Shown piece by piece: positions 1-13,684 of a DNA stretch of 64,000 nucleotides. Each line of letters starts with the position of its first letter. The stretch's first letter is position 1. The translations under genes were made by a program, and so were the position numbers. Under the pieces are notes generated by a model. It ran no database searches and was not told the DNA's origin. It saw only the letters and a list, made by a program, of their open reading frames with translations. Origin of the DNA: Phialocephala subalpina (taxonomy: Eukaryota; Ascomycota; Leotiomycetes; Helotiales; Mollisiaceae); the NCBI GenBank assembly GCA_900073065.1, contig FJOG01000016.1, forward strand, positions 1,205,473 through 1,269,472, in the 5' to 3' direction.

Positions 1-159
1 GAGAATCTTCGTTCAGATATACAATCTTAGATGAAAGAAGAACAAAAGGAATGATCCCCCGAGCTAGGCAAAAAATTCCTTCGCGATGCTCTGTCGACGA
101 AGATACTTCCACCTATCTTGGTAGGAACTATAGCCCGTGCGACCCCGCAATTTGTAGAT

Positions 160-240
160 TCCCCGCAAAGTTGATGTTTTCGCTCGAAAAGCTGCCGAGA
201 TATTTGAAGGACGCATTGTTCCTTTGTCGACCGATAGCCG
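160..240 (+). pseudogene. HET-domain remnant (very short)
   Basis: A plus-strand reading here gives a stretch with SLEKLPRYLKDALFLCR. It matches the part of the HET domain that normally reads LPxTxxDAIxxCRxL and resembles LPRTLKDAVLVCR in the HET pseudogene at 11315-11749. The match stops abruptly on both sides, and no YALSYxWG or WIDxLCIxQ motif is found nearby. I read it as a leftover HET fragment; the short length leaves real doubt. Confidence 0.35.
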
Positions 241-1074
241 CTCATTTGCCGACCCCTGCATCATCTTCTATTCTTCCAGAACCCTTCGGGCCATGCTTCC
301 ACCCGCCTATATCACATTCACAGCCCTGGGTTGCAATTGCAGTAACTCTGTCGCCCCACACGCCGTGTTCCAAATCTTGCATCTACAGAAGGAGCATCAC
401 CGCAGCGAAACACAAGCCAGCCGCAGCAGCGCTTATCACCAACCTCTCAGCCTCGCTCGTGACAACCGCAGAAGGCGTAGAGGTAGCTACAATCCCATTA
501 CTCCCAACTGTCGCAGTCCCATTTAAGCCGACGTTTTGGAGATCAACGCTAGCGTGTGCGTAGACACGGATGACGTACGCCAGCGTGATTGGCCGCTAGC
601 GGCACTGTAAGATACCGCAATTGATATTTAACGATACCCCTGGATCCAGATCAAAGACAGTCTTAGAATCAGATTTATTGCAGTGTGGGTGCATAATTCT
701 TGAGAACGAAAGGTTGAATCGAGGAAGATCTCCAAAGATCACGTGATTGATTTCATCTGGAATTTGTATTGGGATTCAGGCTACAGTTCAGGCAGGCTCT
801 GAGGCAGCGCCCTCACCTTTAGGATTTTCACGTGTCGAACGACCATCACCCCACAATCACACAACACCCCCCAATTTACGAACCCGTCTCCTACAACTAT
901 CATGAATCTCTCGATCCCAAAAATACTCTAAATCAATGTCTAGATAGCCTCTACATTGGGCTAACTAACCAGCGCAGGACCAAACCTGACGCACCTGCGT
1001 TACACGAGGCTGCGTCGGCTTTAGCTCGATCTTGAACTAGCAATTCTCACCCAAATCCGCCACATTGACTAATA
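241..1074. other. Intergenic region, 5' side of sacsin-like gene
   Basis: No convincing gene is seen. The open frames are short, lack conserved motifs and mostly begin with non-ATG codons. The segment should contain the promoter and 5' UTR of the gene starting at 1075, but no certain promoter element can be named. Confidence 0.4.
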
Positions 1075-4000
1075 ATGGCACCTCCACTCCCTAAGGCACA
1101 TAGACCTCAGACCCAGCCCATGACGGTTGCGCTGAGGAGCATTTGTTGTGACTACCCTGCTGGTGGTGGAATCTTGCGCGAACTGCTTCAGAACGCAGAT
1201 GATGCCGGAGCCTCGAGCGTTGTATGTAGATTACCTTTGCCCTTTCCACTGCAACTTTGTCTTTCATTCTTTTCTTTGGGACAGGTGCTGACTCCATCTA
1301 TAGAGACTCGTCCTCGATTTGAACAGCTACCCAACGGACAATCTTCTTCACGACGATCTTGATCAGTATCAAGGTCCTGCACTTTTGGCATATAACAGTG
1401 CCGTCTTCCCAGCTGAGGATTTTGAGTCCCTCTCGCGAGTGGGAGATTCCCGCAAACTACGGGATGGCTACTCGACTGGAAAATTTGGAAGAGGGTTTAA
1501 TTCAGTAAGCTGTAATTCTGTAGCTGACCGTCACAGCCACTCAGTATATCCAGGTTTACAATTGGACTGATTCACCATCCATTGTGTCGAAGGATAACCT
1601 TCTCATTCTTGACGCGCATCACCGGTGGTCGCCTAGCCTTCCCAATTGCACCAATCCTGGCGGTCCGATGTGGGACTTCGTGGCCAATGCAGGGGGAGTA
1701 GAAATGAAAAATCAAATGAGCGCATTTTCAGCCGTCATGGAGGTATTCAATAAGCCGTTTGAAGGTACGATCATTCGGATCCCGTTGAGAACCGTGTCGC
1801 AGGCAGAAGCGAGTGAGATCTGCAAGCGACCAACCGCAGCCTCTGACGTCGAAGAGGTCATGAGAAAGTTCGCCTCTGAATTTGAAATCTCGGGGCTGCT
1901 TTTTATGAAGAACATCGAGAGTATCAAGATTGAGATTGGAGGTGCTGTGGATTCTAGTATCAAGATCTGTAATACGGAGCATGTGAGAATGTACGTTCTA
2001 CATGTGATTCAACCAAAGAGTATTTTCTTACAATTGGGACAGGAATAGGCAGTTGATCAATGAGATGATCAAGACAGCGTCTACGGAACCGGAAAGGCCA
2101 TTTGAACTTTCATTTGATGTCGAGATAGAGTCTGCGTCCCCAACTGCAAGGAGTCGAACAAGCTTCGCCGTGCATCATAGCATTGCAAGCCGTCCAACAG
2201 AGGAGAAGCTACGAGACTGGTGCAATGCTCAAGCCATGATACCTTGGATTGCAGTGGCAGCTCGAATCCCTGTAAGTTATATGGATGCAAGAAAATGCTA
2301 GCAATAATTCTAAGATCCTGATAGGCAGATGCTCCGGGAATGAACAACGGTTCCCTTTTTACCGTTCTGCCTCTGCAAATCCCTACGAACCAGCCGGTCC
2401 ATATACATGGCCTCTTCAGTCTATCTCCAGACCGGGCCCGGATACATGGTAGCAACGACAGCAGTGTCCAAGATCAACTACCTGCACGATGGAATGAGTG
2501 GTTGTTTGCTAGGCCAATTCCGACGGCCTGGGTCAATATGTTGCTGCATGTCTCACAGCGAGATCCTGAACGAGCTGCGTTTGTAAAGTGGCCGTTGGCA
2601 GTGACGAACCATAATGATGTATTGCATGGGATGATTCAGAAGGTGCTGCAGATTGTCCAAGACAAGTCCTGCCGGATTTGGTACACTGACCTAGGCTATA
2701 TAACTTCAAACCTAGGACTACTAGCAAACGGAGATGAATCGCCAGCCCTGAGGAGTGCTCTACGCGATGTAGGAATACCCATGATCTACCTGCCGGACAC
2801 ACTATTGCCTATCGTGCAAAGTAGCGACTTGGTGGAGCGTCTAAGTCCAACTTCTCTGTGTGGCCGCCTCGAGAGAAGCGGACATCGAGTGCGAGCATTG
2901 ATCGAGGATGCAAAGCAAGTCCTGCTCGAATATATCTTGTCAGATCCAAGCTTTCGGGGATATGGAGCTATCGAGCTATTTCCATTCGAGGATGAAACAT
3001 ACAAGTCAATCAATCAACGCGTTGCTTTCGTTCATCGAGATGAAGATGAACACGCCATATTCAGTCGTGAACAATATCTAAATATTAGTCTTGGAAAGCT
3101 TTCAAAAAACACCGTACATGCCCTGAGGATCGGATTGTTGCGCTCCTCTCTGCATTCCTCTCTCCGGCAACGCTCAAGTAATGATCTCAAATCTTATTGT
3201 TTGAGCACGTACTTCAAGAACTTTGATCCAAGTCAAGACTTCGTTTGCTTAGACGAGAATACGAAGGCTTTCGTCTCTAAAGTTTGGGGCTGGATCGTGG
3301 CAAGAGGTTACAGCCTATCCGAGGTGGACGTATCTTGTTTGTGGCTTGTACCACTTTCAAATGGCCAGCATAGGAAACTGAAGCCACAAAATCCGTCAAG
3401 TGGAACGATTTGCGCACCTCCAGGAGAAATTGGAGACTTCCTTCGCAAAATGGCCACTATCGACGCAGTCTCCAACAAACCCATTGTGTTTTCAGACAGT
3501 CTCTCATCTCGCGCATTAAAGCTTTTCGCAGATGCCTCCATGAATGATTCTAGCCTGTTGGTCAAAAACGGCGGGGTCTTGGAAGACTTCACGTTTTGGC
3601 TGAACAACATTCATCAGGCTATAGAACAAGCATCTAATGACGATAAACTTCATCTGCAGAAACTTCTAGTTTCACATCGCCATCTTTGCGGAGATATCTC
3701 AGCCATTTCGAGCGCATTACGAGGACTCGAAATCTTTCAGAAGCTCACTTGGATGCCAGAAAATGACTTGGAACCTTGCTTTAGTTGGACATCTCTTAAT
3801 GGCTATTCGGAAGCCATCGGTTTACCTGAAAATGTGCCTGTGCCGGATGGGATAAATGTACTTTTCGTGGACGCCAAATTAGAGGATACTAGAAGGTTTC
3901 TCATCGAATTTCAGCTGGCGGCGTGCCCCTCTACTGTGGACCTTTTGAAAGCCTTCATAGTTTTATTTTGGGAAAGCGGAAACTTCGAAGGTCTGAGCAT

Positions 4001-7000
4001 ACGTTGCAGAGACCATATCGCGAGGCTATTTCTCAGTCACTTCTACAATTTCGAAAGGGGTACTCGGGAAAGGCTAGCATCACTATCCTTTCTCCCTCTC
4101 TCCCCCATTGGTGGCAAGAGGGCCTCAAAATTCGCCACGGCAGCACAACTTATTGACTCGTCTAACTACCTCCTGCGAAGTCTATTTTTTGATGACGAAG
4201 AGATTTTTCCGGCAGCGTGGATCATGGACGAGTACAAAGGAGTAGCCATTGACTGTGGTCTACGAGAGCGCCTCACTGAAGACCTGGTTAAGGATCGAAT
4301 TAAGTGCTTCGCGAACAACCATGACGATACTGAACAAACGTGGGACCGAGCCCGCAAATTACTCCAGTCTAGAGTGGAGTGGTCGTCAGGAGCAGACACA
4401 GAACTACCTGCCATTCTACGAGAGCTAGAGTGGCTCCCAGCTATCGGCTGTCATGGAAAGAAGGTTCTAGCAAATGCTACTCAATGTCGCGGACTCGACG
4501 ATCAATTGCTCGTCGGACTCGTGCATTCACTTGTCTTGTTTGATATTACGGGAGATTGGAAGCAGCGACTTGGCTGGAATGGAGCGATTCCAATTACCAC
4601 GCTTCTCGCGCAGTTGGAGCGAGGGATCGAGAAGGAGGACGGGAAGGTTGTCCACGCTGTTCTGAAGTATGTTCAAGGAGAGGGCCAAGTCGAAATATGC
4701 TATAACGAGTTGATGAACCTCCGATGCGTCCTAACTCAAAGTGGCTGCTTTGTCAGTCCTCGAACGGCGTTTCATACTGGTTGCGAAAGACTTGAGCCAT
4801 ACCTATACAATATCGACAACAGCTTCTGGTATGATAATTCTTCGCTCCTTCAAAGACTTGGAATAAAAGAAAAGCCCGACCTCGAAGATTTACTGCAGGT
4901 CCAAAGAGAATTCCAGCCAATGAAAGAAGCCGAGGAAGAGGCGAGTCTAAAGGAAGCGGATGTAGCAGTTCAAATTGAGATCATCAAGCTCGCCGCTGTT
5001 TTTGATCGGGATCGGTTGTCAGCCTTGATGATTGTTGGCGCCATAGGGAGTCTTTGTGCACTGGAGGATGCAACTTATAATGATCTTGGACCGCTTTCGC
5101 CAGTACAAGGGACCACCAATTTCACACATCCGGATATTCCTTATAGCATTGTCGCAAAGTTACGAATTGAACCACTGAGTGAACGAATCAAGAAGGGACA
5201 ATTGGGCTTGGCCGATATTGATGATGACGAGTTCGATCAGCATGAGGAAGTCGCGGATGACATCAATGATACACTTGAACGCTACCCAGTTGAAGCGACG
5301 TTCAAAGAGTACCTGGCGAATGCAGACGATGCTGGAAGTGCGACGCAGATCAATTGGTTCCTTGATGCCAGACAACACCCGCAAGTGTCTCTTGTGACTC
5401 CAGAGCTATCGGCGTACCAGGGACCTGCTCTAGTAGCCCACAATGATGGAACATTTCGGGAAAAGGATTTCGAAGGGTTGAAGCACGTTGGAAGAGGAAG
5501 TAAGAGAAATGATCCTTCCACTATCGGTAAGTTTGGCAGGGGATCTCAAACGATGTACCACTGGACCGATGTTCCAATGCTGCTATCAGGGAGCTACGTT
5601 GTGATTCTCGAGTAAGAGTCTCTGTGTTTTCTCTTATTATTCTTTTTTGTCGTTTCATCTTCCCCCTTGTATTTTTGCTAAGCCATCTTACTCATTATGC
5701 CCTAGTCCTTTACGGCATGTCTTGCACATGAACTATCGCACCGGCCGCCGAATGCCAGGTGTCAAAATCGAGCTCTCAAGACTTAAGAGTACATGCCCGG
5801 ATCAACTAGCTCCTTTTGATGGCCTGTGGGGTTACTCTCGGGAGCGGGAATTTTACGAGGGTACAATTTTCCGATTTCCCCTTCGACCTTCGACTATGCA
5901 TTCGAGGCTGAGGGAAAGCAAGACGCCATTGGATTACACTGCAGCACAACGGTATATGGAAGAATTTCTTGACGAAGCGCGCATCTCATTAATATTTTTG
6001 AGAAATGTGCGGTCAATAGATTTCAAGGTATACGGAGAGAGACATCCTCGCTGGTCGGTAAAATCCTCCAGCAGGGGACTGGAATATGACTTCTCTGACT
6101 GGACCGTCTGTACCGTGACCAAAGGAAAAGGATTGGATGGCGGCACTACAATAGAAGATCGGTGGTGGACTGCTATTCATGATCCGGCGGAATTCCCGAC
6201 TGAGCTTCTGCATCGCCACAAAAGGACAATGAAGGATGTCCAATGCGGAATGGCTGCATTAGTATCTTCCACACCCGCTGGTAAAGATGCAAAACTCTAT
6301 GCTGCTCCAAAATCAAGAATATTCAGCTCTCTCCCTCTCCCATTACAATGGGACTTACCAGTCAATGTCCACGCCACCTTTATTACTTTTGGGGATAGAA
6401 ATTCTATCACTATCGAAAGCTCTGCTCGAGAGGATGGCGCAGACTGGAACAGATGGCTGCTCACTTCGGCGATACCAAGCTTGTATCTTCCTTTCCTTGA
6501 GGACCTTGCAAGAAAAGTAGGCCAAGATGCTTTTCGCTTTTGGCCCAAGCAAGTCCCACCCGAAGGCTCTCTTTCAGAGCTGGTTTACACTTCATTCTGG
6601 CAACAGTTGCCCAGCAGCCCATGTCGCCTCTTTCCATTAGCTCGTCAGCTGGACAGTAAGAAGAAACGCCAGCCTCCAAAGGCTTTAGAAATCAAAGAGG
6701 CCACCTTTGATTTCCTATCCAGCGAGACATCGGAACTTTTACGACATGTCCTTGAGTCTCAGATTCCAACGCTTGTCCGTGTCCCATTTACAAAGTTGCA
6801 ATCACTAGAGCCAAGAATTACATCCGTTACACCAAGGTTGCTTCGGGAGATTTTTCGGTCAGAAGCAGCAGCTGAATATCTGGTCAAATCCAACTCCAAA
6901 CTCAAGGTTTTGGAAGTTCTCCTGAAGGAGATAATGCCCGAGGCCGATGCTGACTTTGAAGAATTTGATGGCTGTCGTGTACTTCCACTTGCGGATGGCA

Positions 7001-9659
7001 CTTTGGGCGTGTTGAGTATCGTAGATCGCTCCAAACCAACTCTTACGTACTATGTAGCCAGCAAGCAGGAGGGGGAACTCTTTGGTTTTGCCTCGGAACT
7101 TTTGACGCCGATGAATCAAGGGAATGACTTTAAGGTCAAACTCCTGAATCACCAAAAGAAGTTCAATATCAAGAGATTGGATCTGTCTGACTTCGGGACG
7201 CTACTTGGGAAGAAGGACTTTCAGGCAAATGCTTCTGTAGTAGAATTCGACGACTGGTTGCAGCGCTTTTGGAAGTTCTGGAATGAGAAAGAGATCCACA
7301 GGAAAGAAACAGTCACATTTACGTCTGGCTCTGGAATCCACAATTATCCAATCTTACGGGCTACTCGCGATGGCATCAAATCCTACTTGAAACCATCTGA
7401 GCTCAACAACCTCCCACTAGTTGTTGAGCCGGCAGATGAGCAACATCAGAGAATCTGCGATAAGATTTCTGGACTCTACAGGGTCAATAGCGAGTATATG
7501 CCGTTATACCTCAAGTCGGCTGAGGGTTCATTGAAGGATGCGCCCTCATTCGCCAGGTTGATCAAAAGTCTTTCAGTGCTTGCTGTACGACAGGTAGGAG
7601 GGCTTGAGAATTATATTAGGACTATCTTCGCAGATGTCGAATTAGAGGTATAATCTTCGCGTAACCCGAATTAGGACACGAGAATGCTGACGTTCATTTC
7701 AATCAGATTCTTCGACAACTTGTGGAAAATTACTTCGACCTGGACCCTTCCGATCCGTTTCAAATAAAAAGTAAACTGAAAATTCTACCAATATGGCCTA
7801 CTATTGGTGCTTCACAACCCTGTATCGCCGCTGGTACGGCCTTAGTTCCAGCTGACTATGGGCTCTTACGGCCATGGATGTCTGAATATGACCAATTTGT
7901 TCAATCCGAAATTGCAACCTCGTATTCTTCAACGCTAAAATCATTAGGCGTGCAGAACAGAGCTGACACTACTCTTTTGGAGACAAACATACTCCCGCAC
8001 CTGCCTCAGACGGTCGCCCCTTGTGCTGAAAAGGATTATGAATTGTTTATTTCGGCGCTTTCTCGAGTCTGTGAAGCTAATCACCCACGAAATTTCTCCA
8101 CCAAACACAAGAACAACGGAGAAATGAGACGATTCATCAATCTCGTGTCTACGTCGAGGCTAGCACCTGATGGAAATGGTGTATTGCATCTTGCAAGCGC
8201 GCTTTTCGATCACGGTGAACACATTTTCCAGGCGGCATTTCGAGAAGAAGTAGCCAAGAGATTCCTGATGTCAGCAGTTAGGGGCCGTAAACGATTCTGG
8301 TTGGACATCGGTCTTAAACAAAGAAGCGACTCGAACTTCGCAGAGGATTATGCCTTGTGCCTGCAAATAATGAGAAAGCGACTTGAAGCTTGGGACACTC
8401 CTCCCTTGGATCCTCGACTTGCATCTGACGCTCAGGCAGTTCTAGAACCCCTGACGTCTTCCTTACCTAGCGCTACCTCTGGCTTTTCCGAGAGCGAATG
8501 GTTGACGGTTCGAAAAGAGGCCACCTTCCCTGCTTTGACGGCTTTGGACAGCCAACCAAGCTACAGACGAGATTCTATGGCTGCCTTAGCTGCATCAAAG
8601 CTTCTTCTGCCACTCGAAGATGTTATCAAGTCCCAGTATGTACCGATCTGCTGGAGCCAAACTTCATTTTCCTCAATTGAGCCTTGCGAGATGGCATTCT
8701 ACAAGACCACGTTGCACGGAAGACCTCCAATTAGCATGGTGTGGCGGCACCTTAACCATTTGATGCAGTCCGCAGAACACTTGACTGAAGACGCAATCCC
8801 AAGTTTTCTATCCGACTTGGATTCCACATATGATTTTCTGCAAGACAATCTCCAGCAGAGCAGCAACTCTTTCACGCATGCAATGAGCCCGTTGTGGCTT
8901 AACCTGGCCATTACGGATGACGCTTTGGTACACTTAGAAGATCTCCAGTCATCTTGGCTCAAAATTGAGCATCTGGTACTGCTAAGCCCCTGTGATTCGC
9001 CTCCTTTGATGTCTGTGCAACCAAGGTTGATGCGGCATGAGAGACTGCTGAGAGCGCTTGGTTGTAGAACCATTGTCTACCCTACCATTGTTGGGCCCGA
9101 CATCGGTATGGGCGAGTCCTTGTCTGCTTCAATGACTCGAATGAGACATGAAGGGAAGATGTTAGACATAGCTCTATCGGCAGACGGAAAAGATGTACAA
9201 GCACATAAAATCGTCCTCGCCGCTGCCTCGGGTTATTTTGCGGCCAGTTTTAACGGAAATTGGGCGAAGGATGAACGGATCAACCTAAAAGGCATCTCAT
9301 TTCACACCTTGTCCATGGTAGTTAATTTCACCTATGCTGATATATTTGACTGGACGCCCATGCGAGTCACGGACGAAGACGCAGTTGACGTGATTGCTGA
9401 TAGGCTCGACGATCTTCTCGATCTCCTAACGGCGGCGGATCGCTTCCTAATGCCGGCACTCACAGTTCAAGCCGAAAGCGAACTCTTGAAGGCAGGCCGC
9501 TCATTCATTAGAATTGATAACGTACTGGACATTCGGACTCGGGCTGCCGAAGCAAATGCACACCACTTGGAGAACGCTTGCGCGGAGTTCTACGAGAAGA
9601 ACAAGGTGCCGGTGGACTTGATTTATAGTTCAAGGAGTACATGGCGAATTGCAACATGA
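1075..9659 (+). CDS. Giant sacsin-like protein: two HSP90-type ATPase modules plus C-terminal BTB/POZ domain
   Basis: Seven exons fit without a frame break: 1075-1221, 1304-1504, 1554-1990, 2049-2271, 2325-5611, 5706-7647 and 7707-9659. All introns are GT-AG and 49-94 bp long, giving about 2,729 aa. Residues 15-200 form a sacsin-type histidine-kinase/HSP90-like ATPase module with ELLQNADDAG at 36-45, YQGPALLAYN and GKFGRGFNSVY. A second module near 1315-1500 has EYLANADDAGS, YQGPALVAHN and GKFGRGSQTMYHWTDVP, and its glycine-rich motif differs from the first. A BTB/POZ domain lies near 2555-2690 (MLDIALSADGKDVQAHKIVLAA). The rest is long and helical-looking without a clear motif. Sacsin-family proteins are chaperone-like, and BTB domains often recruit CUL3 ubiquitin ligases. 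A chaperone or ubiquitin-adaptor role in the cytosol is inference. The start is the first ATG in frame with the ATPase module. Confidence 0.88.
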
Positions 9660-10760
9660 TTACACCTTTAGTGGCCAGGGGCGGATTTTCTTGGCTCCTT
9701 CTGGCAGATCCACAACTAATTTTCACCTGTTATGTAGTGCTTGGATGTTTGTTATTTTTTATTTAAATTCGGTTCGGGTTTTGCTTTTATGGCTGGTTTT
9801 GCTTCTTGCTCGACTGTAGGAGTATGTTTACAAATCAGTGCTGGCTGGCGCTATACTGTCTTCATGATGCTGCTACCGTATTCGCTAAGTACGTGGAACA
9901 AACCAGACACGCGAATTTGACACAGAGCTGGAATTACATGGAGACGCTCCAATTTCCATCAGGGTACCGTGCCCTTGGGACTGGAATTGGCAGCTACCAC
10001 TGTTGGGGGACCCCCGCAAAATTGCGGATGACTCCAATGAAGAAGGTAATTCTGAAACAGCTTACTAGGAGAATAAGAATTTGGGTGCTACAATGATGGG
10101 AGAGGTTGATGTTGTTGGAGGATGCAGGAGGTTGTTGGATATAGGGCGATGTCAAAAGTTGTTAGATGTTGATGATTTGGGCGATGCCGGATTTGGAGGA
10201 TGTCTGATGTGGACGATGTCGGTGTGGAAGATGCCTGATGTGGGGGATGTTGATTTGGAGGATGTTGGTTTGGAGGGTCCCCTTTGTGTTTACCAAAAGC
10301 TTGGGCATATAGCTAGATCGCTGTCGTCTTTGCCCAGTAGCATCGTTCGGGCTAGCAGCTGTAGTGGGAGAATGGGAGGAGACTGAATCGAGAAGCGAGG
10401 ATAGTCTTGACAGCTCTCTTGCTGATTCCAAGGCTCTGTGGAGGGTCTGCTCTTGATTACATCGCCCTTATTCGCGAGATTACTGCAGATACATTACTGT
10501 GTCGGCAAAAATGCCGATAACATCAGTGAAGATTGGTGGTGTGCGCGAAAGGAAGAGATGGTATGCTCTGATTAGTATATATGATTACGATTTATGGGCT
10601 TTGGTTTAGCTCGATTGGCATGCTTGATGACAGCGGTTCATAGGGAGAAAGGATCGGCATGGCATGTTCCGAATTTCGCAGATGCCCTAAAAGTAGCTTT
10701 CGCACAGCTGAACATGACAATAGCAAGAGCATTGGTATTGCTGGCCAACAAGAGCTCATC
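9660..10760. other. Intergenic region between sacsin-like gene and HET pseudogene
   Basis: This holds the 3' flank of the sacsin-like gene, the low-complexity repeat at about 10090-10285, and unassigned sequence. Short frames at 9806-10096 and 10594-11016 show no family motif. The latter overlaps the opposite-strand HET pseudogene and is a shadow in its 3' part. Confidence 0.4.
10090..10285. repeat. Degenerate GA/TTG-rich tandem repeat
   Basis: Units resembling GATGTTGATTTGGAGGATG recur many times with small variations, giving a strongly purine- and TG-rich top strand. The open frame through it is a by-product of the repeat composition. It looks like a decayed minisatellite just 3' of the sacsin-like gene. 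Confidence 0.6.
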
Positions 10761-12448
10761 CTATGATTCAATGGTCTGTGTTAAAATATTCCACTTTGCA
10801 GTTTTCAGACGGCCTCTCACTTTCAGGGATGCTGCCGACAGCTGTCCAAAATTGTCGCTGCCAGCAACACATTCAATGCTGTGGTCAAGGATTTTCAAAC
10901 GAGTATTACCTGCTCCAGTGGTGGTTGGAAGCATAAAAGCGCTTTCAACTGAGACCCACAACCAAGACGGACCAATGGACCTTTTCAACCTGAGTTTCAC
11001 TTCTGAGGGGGGATAAATTCTCCACAGGAGCTGCTGTGCTAGGTTCTTCGTCCACATACCAGCAACATAGTCCCCAATCTCAGGAAACTTCCGACTAAAT
11101 TCTTTCGCGATACCGGAAATGGCAGGTACACGACCTAGGGGTTCTGAAAGCTCTCGCTTGCCGAACGCGCTGCATAAGCTAAATCAGCGTTGGATCTGCT
11201 AACCACATTTAAGTTAATATTTGAGTCGATTTTTTGTAAAAAACGACTTTCTGTGGTCACGGTGTCGTCAATCCTGTTGACGCTATACGAGCTACTAGAT
11301 CCTGCGAATAGGTGTTATGTTCTACAGGCCCAGTCGATTCTTCCTCGGTGGAGGAACAGGAGACGAGTAGACAGCAGTCGCTCCTGCATACTCCAGCCCC
11401 GAGCCTCGATCGGAAATCTCGGCATATTATCTTTTTTCTTGATCAAGCATATCGAGCCCTCCCTACCATCTGAAGCGTTGTGGCTGAAGCGCTGGAAAGG
11501 TAGATTGGCATTCTCAAATGTATCAAACAAGAAACCTTTATTAGCTCCCAGAGAAGTGGCCGGTACGATGCTCAACGTGGCATTCTGATCCACTTGATCC
11601 ATAGTATTGATTTGTTCAAGCTTGTCTTGTGGATCATCCTGGATAATACAGAGCGCATCAACCCAGAGCCACTGCATACTAATAGCTCTGCACACCAACA
11701 CAGCATCTTTGAGAGTCCTAGGAAGGTCCTCGAGTTCTATTCTTACCATTATCGACTCTAGATTGTCCTTAAGGGTAAGAAATCGCTGGGGACCAGCTTA
11801 AATGTACCTCAGAGCGGCATATTCTGGTGCACTTGGCATATATCTTCCATGGCAAGCCTGCAATCTCAAATGGTTGACCTCGCTTCCGCCGACATTGAGC
11901 AGTCGTTTCGGCCGACTTGCCGCCTACAAGCAATCCGGATGGCGTTGTTGGCAAGCAAACTATCATATCTTGATTATTTCTATTGTATCATGGCTGAGAA
12001 CAGAATGCTGCAGAATCCTTCCAGGGACATCATCGCAGCTGGGTCATCCGCTAGGTAAGCTTGGGAAGCAATTCTTTCTAGATATCATACCTGAGTTGGT
12101 GACGATTTGGCAATCCCATTCCCAAAGATCATCAGAGTCACTTGAAGAGAGGGAATCGAGATCCCCTCTTCTTGGAGGCCTGGGAAGAGTTGCGACGCTT
12201 AGGTGGTAGGTTGAGTCAATATGGTCGTCGAATTGTATGGCGATGCGGGAATCTGGACTGTTTCCCAGTTGATATCGGGACCACTGACACTCTTCGATCA
12301 GTGTTTTGAAGAAATTGTATGAATCTGGCCCACGAGAGAACTCAAGGACGCTTGATAGGGCAAGTTCGAAACATTTCTTGTCTTGAGTTGCCTGGTAACT
12401 TTTCACAAGGATGGAATCACATTTGCTGCAGCTGTCAATGTGATCCAT
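10761..12448 (-). pseudogene. HET-domain protein, broken
   Basis: Read on the minus strand, the pieces follow the order of a HET protein. An N-terminal leader begins at 12448 (MDHIDSCSKCDSILVKSY). The HET domain follows, with FLTLKDNLES, LPRTLKDAVLVCR and LWVDALCIIQDD at about 11750-11640, then ARGWSMQERLLSTRLLFLHRG near 11360. A C-terminal block reads VPAISGIAKEFSRKFPEIGD, then LAQQLLWR, near 11110-11020. In the core motif that should read YAALSYCWG, the sequence reads YAALRYI followed by TAA (11800-11798), in frame with the rest. The conserved Trp codon is therefore a stop. No intact start-to-stop model spans these blocks. HET proteins trigger cell death on non-self recognition; this copy is probably non-functional. 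Confidence 0.72.
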
Positions 12449-13684
12449 CTGTTGAGCTTGTTGTGAATACGATCCATCTTTCTAGTCTATTTTGAATCGA
12501 CGAATCTCAAGTTAAGTGTCTTAGGAGCTGCTCACCCTGACCCTGTAGTACAAGAGTGCTGAGATGGTCCGTGCCATACTTTCTTTTGTGGTAAAACGGG
12601 GTCGCAAGTGGGTTGATATATTCTAATTAGTCGCTCAGGTATCTTACCTACCGTGTCGAATCGTCGTATTTATGGCACAAATACTTTTCCCACCAACTAA
12701 TCTCCCCAGTTCAGGAGGAGGGCACGGGCCATTACTTCATAAATATTCTTTCATAAATATGCCCTCCCCCACGGAGGCAATCCCTGCAGTCCTACGACCC
12801 AACAGCGGCTCGGCAGGAATAGAGAGCCTGAAAGGGGAAAGCTACAACACCTATGGCAGCGAGATTTCGTTATCTCCCGGCCTACGGCGTCGTGCTCTGC
12901 GACGAGGGCCACCCGACCTCTAGCAGCCGGGAACGGCACCTGAGGCAGCGCCCACACAACCACTATAGAGGGCCGTAGTTGCAAGCTCTACTTGATATCT
13001 TTGCCACGTACGAGCTACGGGTGCCAAGCCAGGTCGTGCTGCCCGATCCGCCCTATTCGGTCGAGGGCCGCGTTGCCACCCACAAGTTCTGATATAGCCA
13101 GGTATATACTTAGGATGCAAAGTAAAATTCCACGATTTTCATTCAATATCTTCAGAATATAGTGATTTCTTCTTCGGTTCCCTTGCCAATCCCTGCCCCA
13201 AACATGATGCCAAGAACATACGACTTGCTGACAAAGGAATAACCACCGGAGCCACAGCGACGGATAAAGAAAAGAACATTTGTTCTATAAATTGAACATA
13301 TGAGCTCATTTTCTTAAGTAACGCTTAGTTAGGGTCTTCATTATCACGGCTGAATTTTTGTACTTTAAACAAAAGTAGCGTGAGTTATAGTAGTACAATT
13401 TGGACTACTTTACCTTAAAGTAAAAATATAGTATATACGTAATCTTGTAGTATCTTAAGGTATCCTACTTTAGACGCAATTACTTCGAGGTGTATTATTT
13501 TAAACTGAGGTAGTCGTAATTGTAGTACTCCAAATCTAAAAGTAGTTTCAGATTAAGTTTCCTCAACCATAAGGTGGTTTCGTTGTAGAGTGAGGGCCAC
13601 TTTGGGCCCTAAGGCGCTGGCGTTGGGAATAGGGCAGGGCAAAATCCAGCTCCCTAACGCTAGCACATCAATTTCACTGGTTTT
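12449..13684. other. Intergenic region with an AT-rich stretch
   Basis: No gene is supported. Frames at 12672-13120 on either strand have skewed composition and no motif. About 13300-13560 is AT-rich with many TAC/GTA steps, which suggests an old repeat altered by transition mutation, but its type cannot be named. Confidence 0.4.

Noticed and set aside
832..1035. 67-aa frame before the sacsin-like gene
   Set aside because: Begins with GTG, has no motif and cannot be joined usefully to the gene; at most 5' UTR.
10594..11016. 140-aa plus-strand frame
   Set aside because: Its second half is opposite the C-terminal block of the HET pseudogene, which has the recognisable motifs.
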